Of a DNA stretch of 64,000 nucleotides, positions 53,290 through 64,000 are shown in pieces. Under the pieces are notes generated by a model. The model was not told where the DNA came from and did no database searches. It worked only from the letters and a program-made list of their open reading frames with translations. Position 1 is the stretch's first letter, and each line of letters starts with the position of its first letter. The stretch covers positions 61,137,001-61,201,000 of the forward strand of contig OX419758.1 of assembly GCA_948567375.1 (NCBI GenBank). The letters run 5' to 3'. Made by a program: the position numbers and the translations under genes. This DNA comes from Lunularia cruciata (Eukaryota; Streptophyta; Marchantiopsida; Lunulariales; Lunulariaceae).

Positions 53290-54331
53290 TCTACTTTATC
53301 TGTATAGTTCCCCCTCACCGTCCTTCTTATCTTTTGAGTGTGTGAAAGGGGATTTTGCATGTGGACGGCTCTACCTATCTCATGTGGTGGGATTGGTTTG
53401 CTTTCTATGGAGGAGATGGTATCTATAGCATTTTTGGATAGTTGTGCTCTCTCGGTATCCTTATTTTTCTCTCATTTTGTGGTTGTTGATAGGTTGGTTT
53501 TGGAGATTTATGTGACAAAGGTGGAGGGAGTATCCTTTTCTCTCCAGGTGTTATTGCGGCAAACGAGAGATAGTCTATTCCCACGAGCACGAAAGGATTT
53601 TCCACCTTTTGTTTCACTATCGTCAGATTGGACTAGAGGTTTACAGTCTTCCTTGATGGAGCGACAGTGTGAACATACGCTACATTCTCTCTTAGTCGAC
53701 TCGTCCATTCCTCAAGCTACTAGAGTATGTCTTTGCTCTTGCTCCGGCAAGAGTGTAGGCTCTTGGATCCTAGCTCGACCGTGCATTAGGGCTTTCTGAC
53801 TCGCATCAGCTACTTTCTCTACAGCGATGAGGTTTCGCCTAGGTTTGGTCCACCCATCTGCATCTTCATTACTCACTTGTGAGTGTGATTCTACACTAGA
53901 TGCAATAGTGGTCCACATGACAATGGTGTCCTTTTGGAGGACTGAGGATAGCTATCCATGATGCCATTAGAGACATAGTGTTTGCTATGGCACAAGAGAG
54001 TGGATACTTGGCTTGGAGGGAGCGTTCGTATGCTTTGCAGACGACATGTGTCAGGGCAGACTTATACTTGGTCTGAGATGATCAGGTGACAGTAGTGGAT
54101 GTCGTGGTTACGGACCCTACGCGGGATACAGTTTTGGAGGGAGTGATTACCCATCCCCCTAAATGGGCGGCGAGTGCAGCAGCAGGTCGCAAGATCTCCA
54201 AGTATAGGGGCATGCAGCGAGATCACCTCTTTGTTCCTCTAGCCTTGGAGTTATATGGAGCGATGGACATGGCATTTGACACATTTGTCAGGGAGTGCGC
54301 GAGAGCTTATCATGTTAGGCGTCAGGGGTAA
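53290..54331 (+). pseudogene. 3' end of a reverse-transcriptase element with zinc-binding and nuclease-like domain
   Basis: Broken plus-strand frames fit the C-terminal third of a class of plant and algal reverse-transcriptase elements. In order: LPISCGGIGLLSMEEM (post-RT GGLGL-type motif, near 53360), ATRVCLCSCSGKSVGSWI (near 53720), MRFRLGLVHPSASSLLTCECDSTLDA (a decayed Cys finger, near 53828) and AIRDIVFAMAQESGY (near 53960). The last piece, an open stretch from 54086, has DVVVTDPTRDTVLEGV, RKISKYRG and HLFVPLALELYGA, resembling a PD-(D/E)XK-type nuclease fold with D and K in place. The frames carry stops at about 53800 and 54076 and other shifts. The match is from memory of the family pattern and the exact class (LINE-like or other) is uncertain. 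Confidence 0.6.
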
Positions 54332-54519
54332 CAATCTCACTCTCATACTTTGTAATATATTTTAGACAACGTGTGTCCATTGCATTATAGAGGGCAGTGG
54401 TTGGTGCAATCCATAGGAGAGCAATCACATTAGGTGATGTTTCTTTGGATGCTCCAGTGTGTAGACCATACGACTTGCATAGCTTGGATATCTTAGGTGC
54501 GATATGGCAAATTTCTCAT

Positions 54520-54612
54520 ATAGACTCTATTGGGGCTTAGCCCCATGTTACCTTTTTTGTCTCTCCAGCCATGTTAAGCTTGATGGGGTCTTCCATCCTT
54601 TGTTTTTCCTAC
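54520..54612 (-). repeat. Inverted repeat, right arm (partner 49425-49515)
   Basis: This is the reverse complement of the left arm in order, with a ggggcttagcccc palindrome near its start. It lies 190 bp past the stop of the nuclease-like frame, as expected if the pair bounds the element. Confidence 0.5.
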
Positions 54613-55228
54613 GTTTTTCCATCCTTTCTCTTGTTTCGGCCGGTATTTCCCTGTATGACCTGTTTCGAACAAATTAATAAATTGCCCCTAACGTGAATGA
54701 GAGTCGCCCACAAGCAAGAGCCGCTTGTGCTACTTTGCCCATGAGTTCATCGAGACTACTTTGCATGTAGCATTTACACACACTTTTAGTCGAATGATAT
54801 GCAATCATTCCCATCCGATCCCATAAACTTGTGTTATTATTATATAAACACGCCATAGACAAACAAATATTCAATGGAAGAGAACCTAGGGGTATATGTA
54901 GACACTATATGGGGAATTTTTTCTTTGATATGAAGCATTTACCATGTATTTCAGGACATCACTTCCATAACCGAGGATGAAATAACACGTCACTTCATTG
55001 AAGATCTGAAACCAGTTACTGTAGCCTCACAATCTCAAGTTAATAAGATAACCGTTTGAATTTCAAGATCCTCTAGCTTTGGTTAACAAGCACTTCCTGG
55101 ATCAGAAGGAAAATGATTACGAGTAACTTCATAAGGAAGTTTGTTCAAATTTGTGGAGATGTATAAACATTTAGTTGTAATTTTGGCTATACAGATGCGT
55201 ACATGCTGTGACGTCCCGTTTTGACACA

Positions 55229-55314
55229 TCTCTCGTTCATGGGCAACTCTTTTGCGGGAAGACTCTCGTTCACGGGTGATTCTTGCGGGCAGACCCTCGT
55301 CCACGGTCAGGTTG
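55229..55314. repeat. Short tandem repeat, about 34-bp unit, 2.5 copies
   Basis: Units start ctctcgttca(t/c)ggg, followed by a cttgcggg(a/c)aga phrase and a third partial unit cctcgtccacgg. The GC content is higher than the surrounding AT-rich sequence. Confidence 0.5.
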
Positions 55315-56666
55315 AATCAGGTTATATGGTGAAATTGCTCTTATAAAATTAAAATAGAAAACCACTTAAAATAACAAGAAGGATAGGAAGACTCAAGCCA
55401 TACAAGGAAACGATATAGGTGTAAAATGGAACTAACTTCCAATAGTATCGATAAGAGGATTGAATAAATGAATCGTCTATTATAGATGATTAAATTAATA
55501 ATTCCAATTATAAATCATTAGATTATTATTCAATTATAGAAGATAATCAAGATAACGTAATTAAGTGGTGGCTACCTGCATCATTTGGCCGTGGTTAGTT
55601 TCAGTTCTGGTGGTCTTCTTTTATGGAAGTATCTCTTACAACACAATTAGGAGGCAGTGTATATGATGATATGTAAACTTCAGTTCATGTGGTCCTGTTT
55701 TGGAGGTTGTTTTCAGACAGTTCACTTACATTCTTGTTAGACATAAGTACTGCAGAGAAAAAGACTTACTTGACTTCCATATTGGGCACTTCATTCTATC
55801 CAACCCCTATATGAGTTCATTGTTGGGCATCATTCACTTAAAGGCTCAATCATAGACAAAAATAGGATTTTTCAACCCCCTATTAGAGTGCATATTTTTA
55901 TGCTATATTTCTTTTCAATTGAAGGTTCAATACTCAGATTTGAAATACTAGTTACTTTCGACGGAATTCTTACTTGTCTATATAATAATATTTTTGTGGT
56001 AAAGAACTTTACTCAATAATGGCAAGCTAAACTTATCTGTTTTATTCAAGTTGACGTGAAGGACTCCCCATTAGTTCCTTTTAAGGAAACATTAGATCTC
56101 TTTGGGGAACGTATGTTGGAAGTAATACGATAAATCTTTTTTGGTTGTGAGATCAAATCATTGAAATGAACTATTCATAGACATAGATTAATAAAGTGTA
56201 GTTCTTCCAAAAAATTTTGGATAAGATTTAGTTATGACTAACAAGTTATGAGCACAAGTCAACCAATAGGTTGACTTGTGCTCACTTTAAGGAGTGGGAT
56301 GAAAGTCCAAAAGGCTAAACAGAAAACATCAAAGGAATAAGAAAAAATAATACAAGTGCACTAAGAAGTGGAAGAGGAGATAACTAGCACAAGGCCTAAA
56401 GAAAAAGAGCTAAAAGTTGAGCAGAAACTAGAGCACTCAAGCAAACAAGGGGAAAAGAAATATAGGTCTTCTAAGTGTATAGCTAGTAAACAAGGAAAGA
56501 CTGTCCTAGATGTGATGGGAGCTCCTATTGCCATTGCTCATCTATGAAAGCTCATTGCTTGACAACATTATAAAGTGATCAGAAATTTTCTATACAAAAA
56601 CTAGAAGGTGAGTATGGCTAGAGAGATGATGAGAGCTCTTCTCCTCTACAATGAACCTTGTGTTAA

Positions 56667-57017
56667 TGTAGTATTCCAAGGGCAAGAGAGACTCCATGAG
56701 AACACAAAATAAATATAAAATTTCATCTCTCAATACTCAAATGCTCCCATGGAACACCTTGTCTTTATTATATAGTAAAGAGGGTATGCTTAAAGAGAAC
56801 TTCATCCTTGGATTAGATATATGGATTGGTGGTATGTAAATAAGCTTTACCCTTAGATTAATTGTATAGATTGGTGACATGTTGAGTTCTATTTAGTCCT
56901 TGTTCTTTTTAGATGGTCAAAAAAATTTGAACAAGGAGAATTAAAAATTAAATAAATTCAAAATAGTATGGATAAAGTAACATTGACAAACTCTCTATGA
57001 GACAAAAAACAAGGGTT
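56667..57017 (-). repeat. Partial B-type LTR
   Basis: It starts tgtagtattccaagggcaag and keeps the tctttattatatag TATA segment and the attggtg(g/a)(t/c)atg phrases of the B LTR. Similarity fades after gagacaaaaaacaaggg, so the far end is lost. Confidence 0.65.
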
Positions 57018-57240
57018 GCAATAGATAAATAACAAGAATCACTCGGAATTGATTAGACTTGTTCTCTAAACTAGAGAATGACAGTTCCTAGATGTACTCC
57101 AGATAACTTACCGTTGTTGAACCAACCGTCAATAAGGGCCTTTGCAGTGACCAAAATAGGGACAATGAACATAGGTGATGGACTACACTCCTAGTACTCC
57201 TTGCAAGAACAAGAATATTGATGAAAATAGATTACATACT

Positions 57241-57290
57241 AGAATGCAAATGAATTGTGTGAGTAGGAGAATGCAATTCATTTGCATTCT
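57241..57290. repeat. 17-bp perfect hairpin
   Basis: agaatgcaaatgaattg (57241-57257) is the exact inverse of caattcatttgcattct (57274-57290), with a 16-bp loop. The caaatgaattg phrase recurs just downstream near 57320. Confidence 0.7.
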
Positions 57291-57631
57291 CATTTGAATT
57301 GTGTAAGCTAGAGAACACAAATGAATTGCACTAGCGAGGACAAGACCAGCAGGGCGAGAGCAAACCAAGAACAAGAAATCTGCACTAACAAGAATGCATT
57401 GTGAGAGGAAGATGAGCGGGGCTAGAACAAGAAAGTATTGACCGCAAAGTGCAAAGATCTGAAAATTCCATGTCGTGTGAAGATTTAGGTGGGTTGTGTG
57501 AAAGAGGAATGAATTTTTTTGGAACTATATATAAAATACTCAAGTTTCTAGGTGATGTCATTCAATGCTTGCCCGTAGACGTTGATGGGCGCTAGGTGAT
57601 ATAGTTTGATGCTTGCCCCTAAACATCGATG

Positions 57632-57681
57632 GGTGGTTGGTGCCTACTGGCTCTAGGTGATGCCAGTAGGCACCAACCACC
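57632..57681. repeat. 20-bp perfect hairpin
   Basis: ggtggttggtgcctactggc (57632-57651) pairs perfectly with 57662-57681 across a 10-bp loop. Just upstream a phrase with gcttgcccgtagacgttgatgg is repeated as gcttgcccctaaacatcgatgg. Confidence 0.8.
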
Positions 57682-57972
57682 GTGTATTTTTTTTATTTTG
57701 CACCCCAAAGAAGAGATTCTAATGCCTTAGTGGCCAGCAAAGTGAGTTTAGAGTTTACCCTCTTGATTTCCACCCAATCATGTATGTGCAATTTGGACAT
57801 ATTTGCACATTTGAGCTCCTTTTACCATGTGAGGAGGACCCACACAAGGCCATGGATCATTGAGGGAATTTGGGACAATCTCTCAACTAGAACAACACTA
57901 CACAACAATAGCCATAGAGCCATGGATCATAAGGCGGATCTAGGGACAATCTCTCAACTACAATACCGCCTC

Positions 57973-58420
57973 TGTAAAAGACCGAAACCAAGGAGAGAAA
58001 TAGGAGAATGGAAACTCACATTGGACACTTGAATGAGGGAAAAATCCGAATGCCTAGCATGAGCTTTGGCTTTGGTATTTATAGGTAGCATACAAGGCCC
58101 TTGAGAAGCTTCTCAAGAAGCTTCCTCAAGCCGCTTTCTTAGAGTGCAAGCCAAGTTAGCTAGGAAGCTTCTCAAGAAGCTTCCTTCTAGAAACCGCCTT
58201 CTTGGCGTGCAAGCTAAGCTAGTTGGAAGCTTCTAGAAGCTTTCTTCTAGAAGCTACTTACTTAAGGTGCAAGCTAAGCTAACCGAGAAGCTTCCCAAGA
58301 AGCTTCCTAGATACTTCCAGAATATTCTAGGCTACTTTGTCTTATGTGCTACTTTGTAAGCCCGACTACTTCGTCACTAAACTCCCGACTAACTTCGTCG
58401 TTAAACTCCATATTGTTACA
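57973..58420 (-). repeat. Solo LTR of family A/C with target duplication
   Basis: A 448-bp LTR with TG...CA ends, flanked by the exact duplication gcctc (57968-57972 and 58421-58425). The extra length is a partial duplication near the end (actcccgactaacttcgtcg). It keeps the TATA motif and GAA/TTC arrays, including GAAnnTTCnnGAA at 58226-58238 and a TTCnnGAAnnTTC near 58317. It probably arose by LTR-LTR recombination. Confidence 0.93.
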
Positions 58421-58954
58421 GCCTCAAAGCAATAATCATCGTTACAACCGCAACAATCATAGCACTAGGTTTGCTTTAATTCCCATTTTCCTTTAAGCTA
58501 TCCTCACCCGTAGGGAGATTTAATCAAAGGTGAAGTTAAATTGATCCAATTCAAAATTCATGTGGTGAATCTTCTTGCAAGATGAGTTCCCCAAATTGGG
58601 ATGGTACAATTTGAGAGTTCACACATGATGTTCTCACTTGTGAATGAATGTCTGCCTTGAGTCTTCTTGATACGTCTTAATATTTCCTTTTGTTGGTGCA
58701 AACTTCTGCCTATCGTGCAAACCACGCCTATTCTGCTCCCAAGTCCTCACCTATAAGTACCAAATCACCGGCAACTTTTAATGCATCAAGATGGAGCTCA
58801 ATCATCCCATTCATTCATCATTTGCACTTAATCCACTAGCCTTTTGTACAGAATTCTTGGCTTTCCTTTCCTTATATCAAATATCTTGGCAAACTCTATC
58901 AACTCCTATAACTCTTGTGTAGTTCAACCCATTTAAGCTCCTAGATTTCCTAGC

Positions 58955-59178
58955 TTGATTACTCATCTTGGAATTGTAAGGAGACAACAAGTTTTTGCAG
59001 CTAAACGTGACTGATTTAATGGGGGAAATGAGCTCAAAGCTGCTCTTGTTCCAGACTTAGGGGCATCTTCAATGTGGAACAAGGCCGAGGTGGTAACCGT
59101 TGGTGTAGTTTCTAATTTCTCAAGTGCACTATGGCGTGAATTGCCTGTAGGGGAACTAAGGCAAGCATTGGGAGCCTG
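58955..59178 (+). pseudogene. Coding-like fragment, family not recognised
   Basis: From about 59013 to the TGA at 59176-59178 the plus frame is open and protein-like (NELKAALVPDLGASSMWNKA, then VGVVSNFSSALWRELPVG). A TGA just upstream is preceded by further coding-like codons and an acceptor-like TTTTTGCAG at about 59000. The minus strand is also open over 81 codons. I do not recognise a family; a gene fragment or captured exon is possible. Confidence 0.3.
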
Positions 59179-59294
59179 AAACTGACAAAGATTATAATCT
59201 GAATACATTGCAGCGGGTGCACTCCTTAGTCTCTCTCTAGTTACTGCTCCTTGAGGTGCTGCTATGGCTGTTGTTCTGCTATTTTCTTGAATGA

Positions 59295-60497
59295 GTGTTC
59301 ATATGAAATAAAAGGTCATATTAATTAATTGAAAATTCTACTAATGAGTTAGAAGCAATCATAAGCAAGATACATAAGCTAGTAAATCCAAATGATCAAT
59401 TTTCATTAATATTATTAAGAGGATTGGAAGTCCTTTCCATAGAAAGATCATTTATATATTAATAACATTTCATTGTTATATTTTCCCGCATCTTAGTTTT
59501 CTCATGGTTGAATTGATTGGATTTGTGTGCAGTTTTGTCCTATTGAAGACTAGATGCGGACATATCTATTGTTCGTAAAGTTTATTAATTATTTTATCTT
59601 TACATTTTACCTAAACCTTAGTATATTGAATAAGTATATAGAAGAATATTGAATTATCAATCTAAAAAGAGGAAAATTTAAGATTATCATTTGAGATTGA
59701 AATTTATCCATAGGAATTGAGATTTTAATATATATGACTAGGGAATCAAATAAGTGATACATATTTTGAGAAATCTTCCCATTGGAGTTTAAGTTTACGC
59801 AATCTATTTGAGTTACACTACTCTTAGGGTCTTAGTTTGCTTGTATCATAAAAAAATTCAACAACTAAGGAGTAAAAACTCATAATGAGTATAAATAGGA
59901 CATAAATCTTAGCCTCTTATGTGATAAATAAAACTAGAACAAATTTAATCCACAAAGAAATTATTTTAAAGACCTAATATTGGATGAAACATTGAAAACA
60001 TATCACTAATGTAATCTATAAAATAAGCCTTAGGTCAAGGTAGAAGTGCTATAAACAAAACCTTTGAGCCTAAAATGCATTTCTTGATGTTCAGTTTACT
60101 ACATTGCTTGTTAGTATTTTATTAACTTATATTGCTAGTTGGTATTTAAACATGCTACAAAATCTTCATTACAAAAGGCCTCAAGAGGCATCTAAGAGGC
60201 ATGTCTTTCTTTCGATGCATCTATCTTGTAGTATTATTTACTATTACACTATTTAGGTCAAACTAATTTAATCTCTAAATTTGTACTTTAAAAAGTTGAA
60301 GGATATCTGGTTTGAAATCTACACTATCAATTTACTATCTTTGGTCCAAAATTGTATGCCCATATCCAAGACCTTGCAGTACAAGAACTTGATTTTAAGA
60401 GGCAATTTTAGACACAAATTCTATGCTTACTTTGACCATGGGAAATTCAAGAGTTTGAAATAACTTCTAGTACTTGAATTTGAGATCTTGCTTTGTG
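59295..60497 (+). repeat. Dispersed 1.2-kb repeat, copy 2
   Basis: The direct counterpart of 50152-51324. It ends abruptly at gatcttgctttgtg, where a family-A LTR begins, while copy 1 continues with cccaaatgg. Confidence 0.75.
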
Positions 60498-60859
60498 TGA
60501 CAATATGAAGTTTACTTATGAGTTAGTTGGACTAATGAAGTAGCAAATAAGCCAAATTAGCCAAGAATTATAATAATATTCTAGAAGTATCTACAAAGCT
60601 ACTTGGTACCTTCCAAGTATCAAATAATGTACATAAAAAGTGGTGATTTCTAGGAGGAAGCTTCTTGGCTAGCTTAGCTTGCACACCAAGTAGGTAATTC
60701 CTAGAAGGAAGCTTCTTGAGAAGCTTCTCAAGAGTTTTATATGTTTTCTATAAATACCAAAGCCCAAGCTCATACTAGGCATTTGGAGTTTATTCATTCA
60801 AGAGTCTGAATGTGATCTCCAATCTTCTATTTTCATATTCCTCTCCTTGATCTTTTACA
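60496..60859 (+). repeat. Family A LTR in opposite orientation
   Basis: The reverse complement of the A/C LTR: it begins tgtgacaatatg and ends tcttttaca, 364 bp, with internal deletions. It carries the ctataaatacc TATA box and shortened GAA/TTC arrays. No matching target duplication is seen. The left flank is dispersed repeat copy 2 and the right flank is B-type pol, so it sits at a rearrangement junction. Confidence 0.8.
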
Positions 60860-63708
60860 CATTTTGTGATACGTTAGGTTGGATAGACCTTTTTTTTAGC
60901 ATATCCTTGATTTGAACATTACATTCCTCTAACTCATGAGGTGATAGTTGATATGGGGCCTTACAAGGAGGTATCTTCCCATGAAGTCTTTCAAAATTAT
61001 GATCTACTCTCCATTTTGGTGATAATCTCAAGGGTAAATCATTAGGAAAGATGTTTTGAAACTCATTGACCACATCTTTCAAATTTTCAAGAAATGGATC
61101 ATCAGATTGTACACTCTAGACTTCTCTTACAAGATTCATGAAACATTTATTTGTCTTATTGATAACTATTGTCTTTATGACATAGAGAGGCAATTCTTGC
61201 CTCAACAACCTTTCTCTATCTCCAATTATCTTCCATTGGTTAGTTCTCACTATTTTCTTTCTCCAATGGACCATGGGGTTGTAGTGCTCTATCCATGTAA
61301 AAGACCAAATCCGAGGAGAGAAATAGGAGAATGGAAACTCATATTGGGACACTTGAATGAGGAAAAGCTCTGAATGCCTAGCATGAGCTTTGGCTTTGGT
61401 ATTTATGGGTAGCATACAAAGCCCTTAAGAAGCTTCTCAAGAAGCTTCCTTGAGCCGCTTTCTTAGAGTGCAAGCCAAGTTAATTAGGAAGCTTCTCAAG
61501 AAGCTTCTAGAAGCTTCCTTCTAGAAGCTACCTACTTGGGATGCAAGTTAACTAATCGAGAAGCTTTCCAAGAAGCTTCTTAGATGCTTTTGGAATATTC
61601 TAGGCTAATTTGGCTTATTCCTTACTTCTTTAGCCTTACTAGCTACGTCGCTAAACTCCATACTGTTACAATCCACAACATGCTTAAGATCAGATTATAG
61701 CATGTTGACCATATCACTCATACTCAATTTCTTCTTAATACTCTCCTAAAAAGAGTACTACCTTTCTAGATAACGACTCAATCTTCTTTGTTTGACCACT
61801 AGATAACTCTACTTCTTCATTCTCATCCTTCTCTAGTTCTACCTCCAACCTTATTACAATAGATTGAGATAAGAAATTCTCTATTGCTCCAAGATCTATC
61901 AATACTCTCACTTGATTACCTTCTAAGATTCCATTTACAACAATCAATTGTGTGCTTTTCTTCCTCAACCTTTGTGCACTCATCCTCTTCCTCCCTCACT
62001 TTTACTCCTCTCTATTGAGCTACCAAAGCCGTGAGGTACATTTATTGGCAATCGTCATTTTCCAATGTGATTTCAGCATCCTCCTCTTGAATTTATCTCT
62101 GCAAGTTGTTCAAAGGTTGCTTGTATGGAGGCCGAGGGCTTCTTGGAATATATGCCCAACTCAATTGAAATTGTAACAATGTTGTTGTTCTACTTGATCC
62201 TCTTCCCCTTGTGTGAGTCCATCTCTCCTTTCTTCAATCTGTTCTTGTTCTCCTTGGAGCAGTCATGCTCCTTGGTCTTGAAAATGAGTGTTGCACAATT
62301 CCATAGAAATTGGTTCACCAAAGTGTGGTCTTTCAGCCTGATAGTGTTGAGTCATGACTACCTCTTCACCTCTTCCAAGCGCTCTTGTTATTCTTTGAGC
62401 ACATGCAATGGCTTCAAAAATAGTGCACAGATTTTGTACCATCATCTCTTGGTGAATTTACTCTTTTAACCCTTGTTTGAAATTGTCAAGAGCTTTTATT
62501 AAACTCTTGTCAATTATCATGACTTGCTGATGAAGAAACGCTCCCACATACACTTATATGTTGTTCTTTTGCTTCAACTCCCATAGTCGGATTTAGGTCA
62601 TCTGCACAAAATCCATGGATTGGAAATTCTTTAGCAATCTTTCTTGCATTGCCATCCAAGTGATCTCTCTTCATTTTGCCAATAGTAATTTTCACAAACA
62701 TTGTAGCATGTGAAAGCTTTATTGGTCAAGGACTCACATGCAAACACGTCTATAGAATGATCAATGATTTCAATTGTGAATAATAAAAAATATTGATTTA
62801 TTCTTGAAATCCAATTTTCTACTACTCTCATGGAACATTTTCCGTTGTAAGGCTCAATGTTGCACATCATCTTCATTTATAGTAACAATGTGACTTCATT
62901 GTTCATTGGGGTTGGTATCATCGACATGAGTGCATCTCCCAAGTACTTTGGCTATTGTTATTGGATTTTGGGATGATTCTCCTTCTTTTATTATATAATT
63001 GTTCTTGAGTGTACATACTTGACTTTGCAATGCTTCCATTGTCATCTTGATCTCCTAAAACTTGTTTAGCATCCTTGCATTCCTTACATCAAATTCTACA
63101 ACTATGACACAACAAACACTCAATCACTATTTCCTACTTCATAGAGGATTAATATGATCATTCACGCGGAGTCATGGACAATTGGGATTACCATTGGGAC
63201 CTCAAAAACTATCACTCATTGATAAAATTCCTCACCAAAACTATGGATTACAAAACCTCTATATATCACTTTTTGTCTAACTACATAACAAATTTCTACT
63301 TGAATTTTAAAAAGGAGATGATTTGGTATATTCAAGTCCATTGTATCATAACAAAATGAAGATTGTCAAAGCTTACTCTCTATTGTATATCACCATAGGT
63401 AGAATCACCGGGTTTGACAAATTCATTATTATGTCCATGAACTATGGTCCAAAATAATAAACAAGGTATACTCTTACTTGCTCATTGGATGTACATAATC
63501 TTGATGTGAAATGGATTCAAGAACAAAAAGCAAGGGTGTAAGAAATTATCCTCCAAGAACATCACATCCCATCTCTTTTTTTAAAACACCTCCAATCTAT
63601 CAATTGCACTATGTTTTCTCCCCTTGAAATAACTCAATCTTCATGGCCCGTGTTCCTCCAAGAAGGTTGATCCACTCTCTTGGATAAAAATAATTGCTCT
63701 GATATCAT
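60860..63708 (-). pseudogene. B-type Ty3/gypsy element interior (decayed, truncated)
   Basis: The minus-strand order matches element B: a pre-RT segment with PYQLSPHELEECNVQIKDML (60855-61082), a protease with VLIDLGAIENF (61735-61983), and gag pieces (62125-63120). The RT and everything 3' of it are missing at the 60860 junction. A family-A solo LTR interrupts the protease region at 61296-61670. A primer-site relic (TGATATCAGAGC on the minus strand) precedes the LTR at 63709. Confidence 0.75.
61296..61670 (-). repeat. Solo LTR of family A/C inside the B-type element
   Basis: 375 bp with TG...CA ends, flanked by the exact duplication atcca (61291-61295 and 61671-61675). A perfect four-unit GAAnnTTCnnGAAnnTTC lies at 61500-61517 and the TATA motif is kept in diverged form. 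It postdates the B-type element it splits. Confidence 0.93.
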
Positions 63709-64000
63709 TGTAATATTTAGATGATATGAGAAACCCCAAGAAACACAAGGTTTCATCCCTCAATACTCCGATGCTCCAAAGAAGCATCTTGTCTTTATTA
63801 TATAGCAAAGAAGATCTATCCAAAGGGAGATCCAACCTTGGAACAGATACATGGATTGGTGATATGTCTATCCTTGTCTCATTTGGTTGGTCAAACAAAT
63901 TTGACCAAAAGAAATCTTCGGAGAATCTTCCTATAATAAGCTCATAACAACATGAGTGAGGTACCAAAGGAAATCTTTGGAGAATCTTCCTATAAGAAGC
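63709..64000 (-). repeat. 5' LTR of the B-type element, cut by window end
   Basis: It starts tgtaatattt and follows the B LTR (TATA segment tctttattatatag, the attggtgatatg phrase, ggttggtcaaac) to the last base. The remainder lies outside the window. Confidence 0.8.

Noticed and set aside
50152-60497. Firm call of one large LTR retrotransposon bounded by the 1.2-kb repeats
   Set aside because: No gag-pol, primer site or target duplication was found; reported only as a repeat pair.
1-64000. CRISPR arrays, bacterial operons or ribosomal RNA genes
   Set aside because: No regular spacer-repeat arrays or rRNA-like sequence; the genes are eukaryotic with GT-AG introns.

Overview
The window is nuclear DNA of a land plant. 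The best guess is a bryophyte-grade plant, but the exact lineage cannot be read from the sequence. The evidence is a complete plant SABRE/KINKY POLLEN (BLTP2-family) gene, a plant-type tocopherol-cyclase-like gene with GT-AG introns, Ty3/gypsy chromoviruses primed by initiator-methionine tRNA, and large AT-rich retrotransposon blocks on both sides of a gene island.

Layout. (1) 1-18.75 kb is nested LTR retrotransposons. An old Ty3/gypsy chromovirus (A, 1196-17030, target duplication gacaa) sits in an older gag relic. A has been entered by two elements. One is an unrelated, internally deleted gypsy element (B, 3406-7997, duplication gatgt). The other is a young copy of A's own family (C, 9193-14835, duplication cttcc, LTRs with about 2 differences in 423 bp). 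Two B-family solo LTRs lie head to head at 17.6-18.75 kb. (2) 18.75-24.9 kb has no gene I can support. (3) 24.9-45.1 kb is the gene island. It holds a three-exon secreted, membrane-anchored cadherin-like beta-sandwich protein (minus), a divergent five-exon tocopherol-cyclase-like gene (plus), and a convergent SABRE gene whose 2578 codons lie in one exon (minus). (4) 45.1-49.3 kb is the SABRE upstream region, including a CT/GA-rich tract. (5) 49.3-64 kb is a second repeat block. It contains a 1.2-kb direct-repeat pair, the decayed 3' end of a reverse-transcriptase/nuclease element, solo LTRs of family A with perfect target duplications, B-type LTR fragments, and a B-type element cut by the window end.

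Two observations stand out. The family-A/C LTR is packed with heat-shock-element consensus repeats (GAAnnTTCnnGAAnnTTC) upstream of a TATA box, an arrangement reminiscent of heat-activated plant retrotransposons but here in a chromovirus. The gag-pol junction of element C carries a textbook -1 frameshift signal: heptamer GGGAAAC in phase, a 6-nt spacer and a perfect 10-bp stem. One stem pair changes compensatorily between C and A. Element C is otherwise nearly intact but has a stop at gag codon 20 and a DSG-to-DSR change in the protease active site, so it probably cannot move unaided.

The three host genes show no obvious functional link. All exon boundaries were placed by reading frame and splice consensus, not by transcripts.
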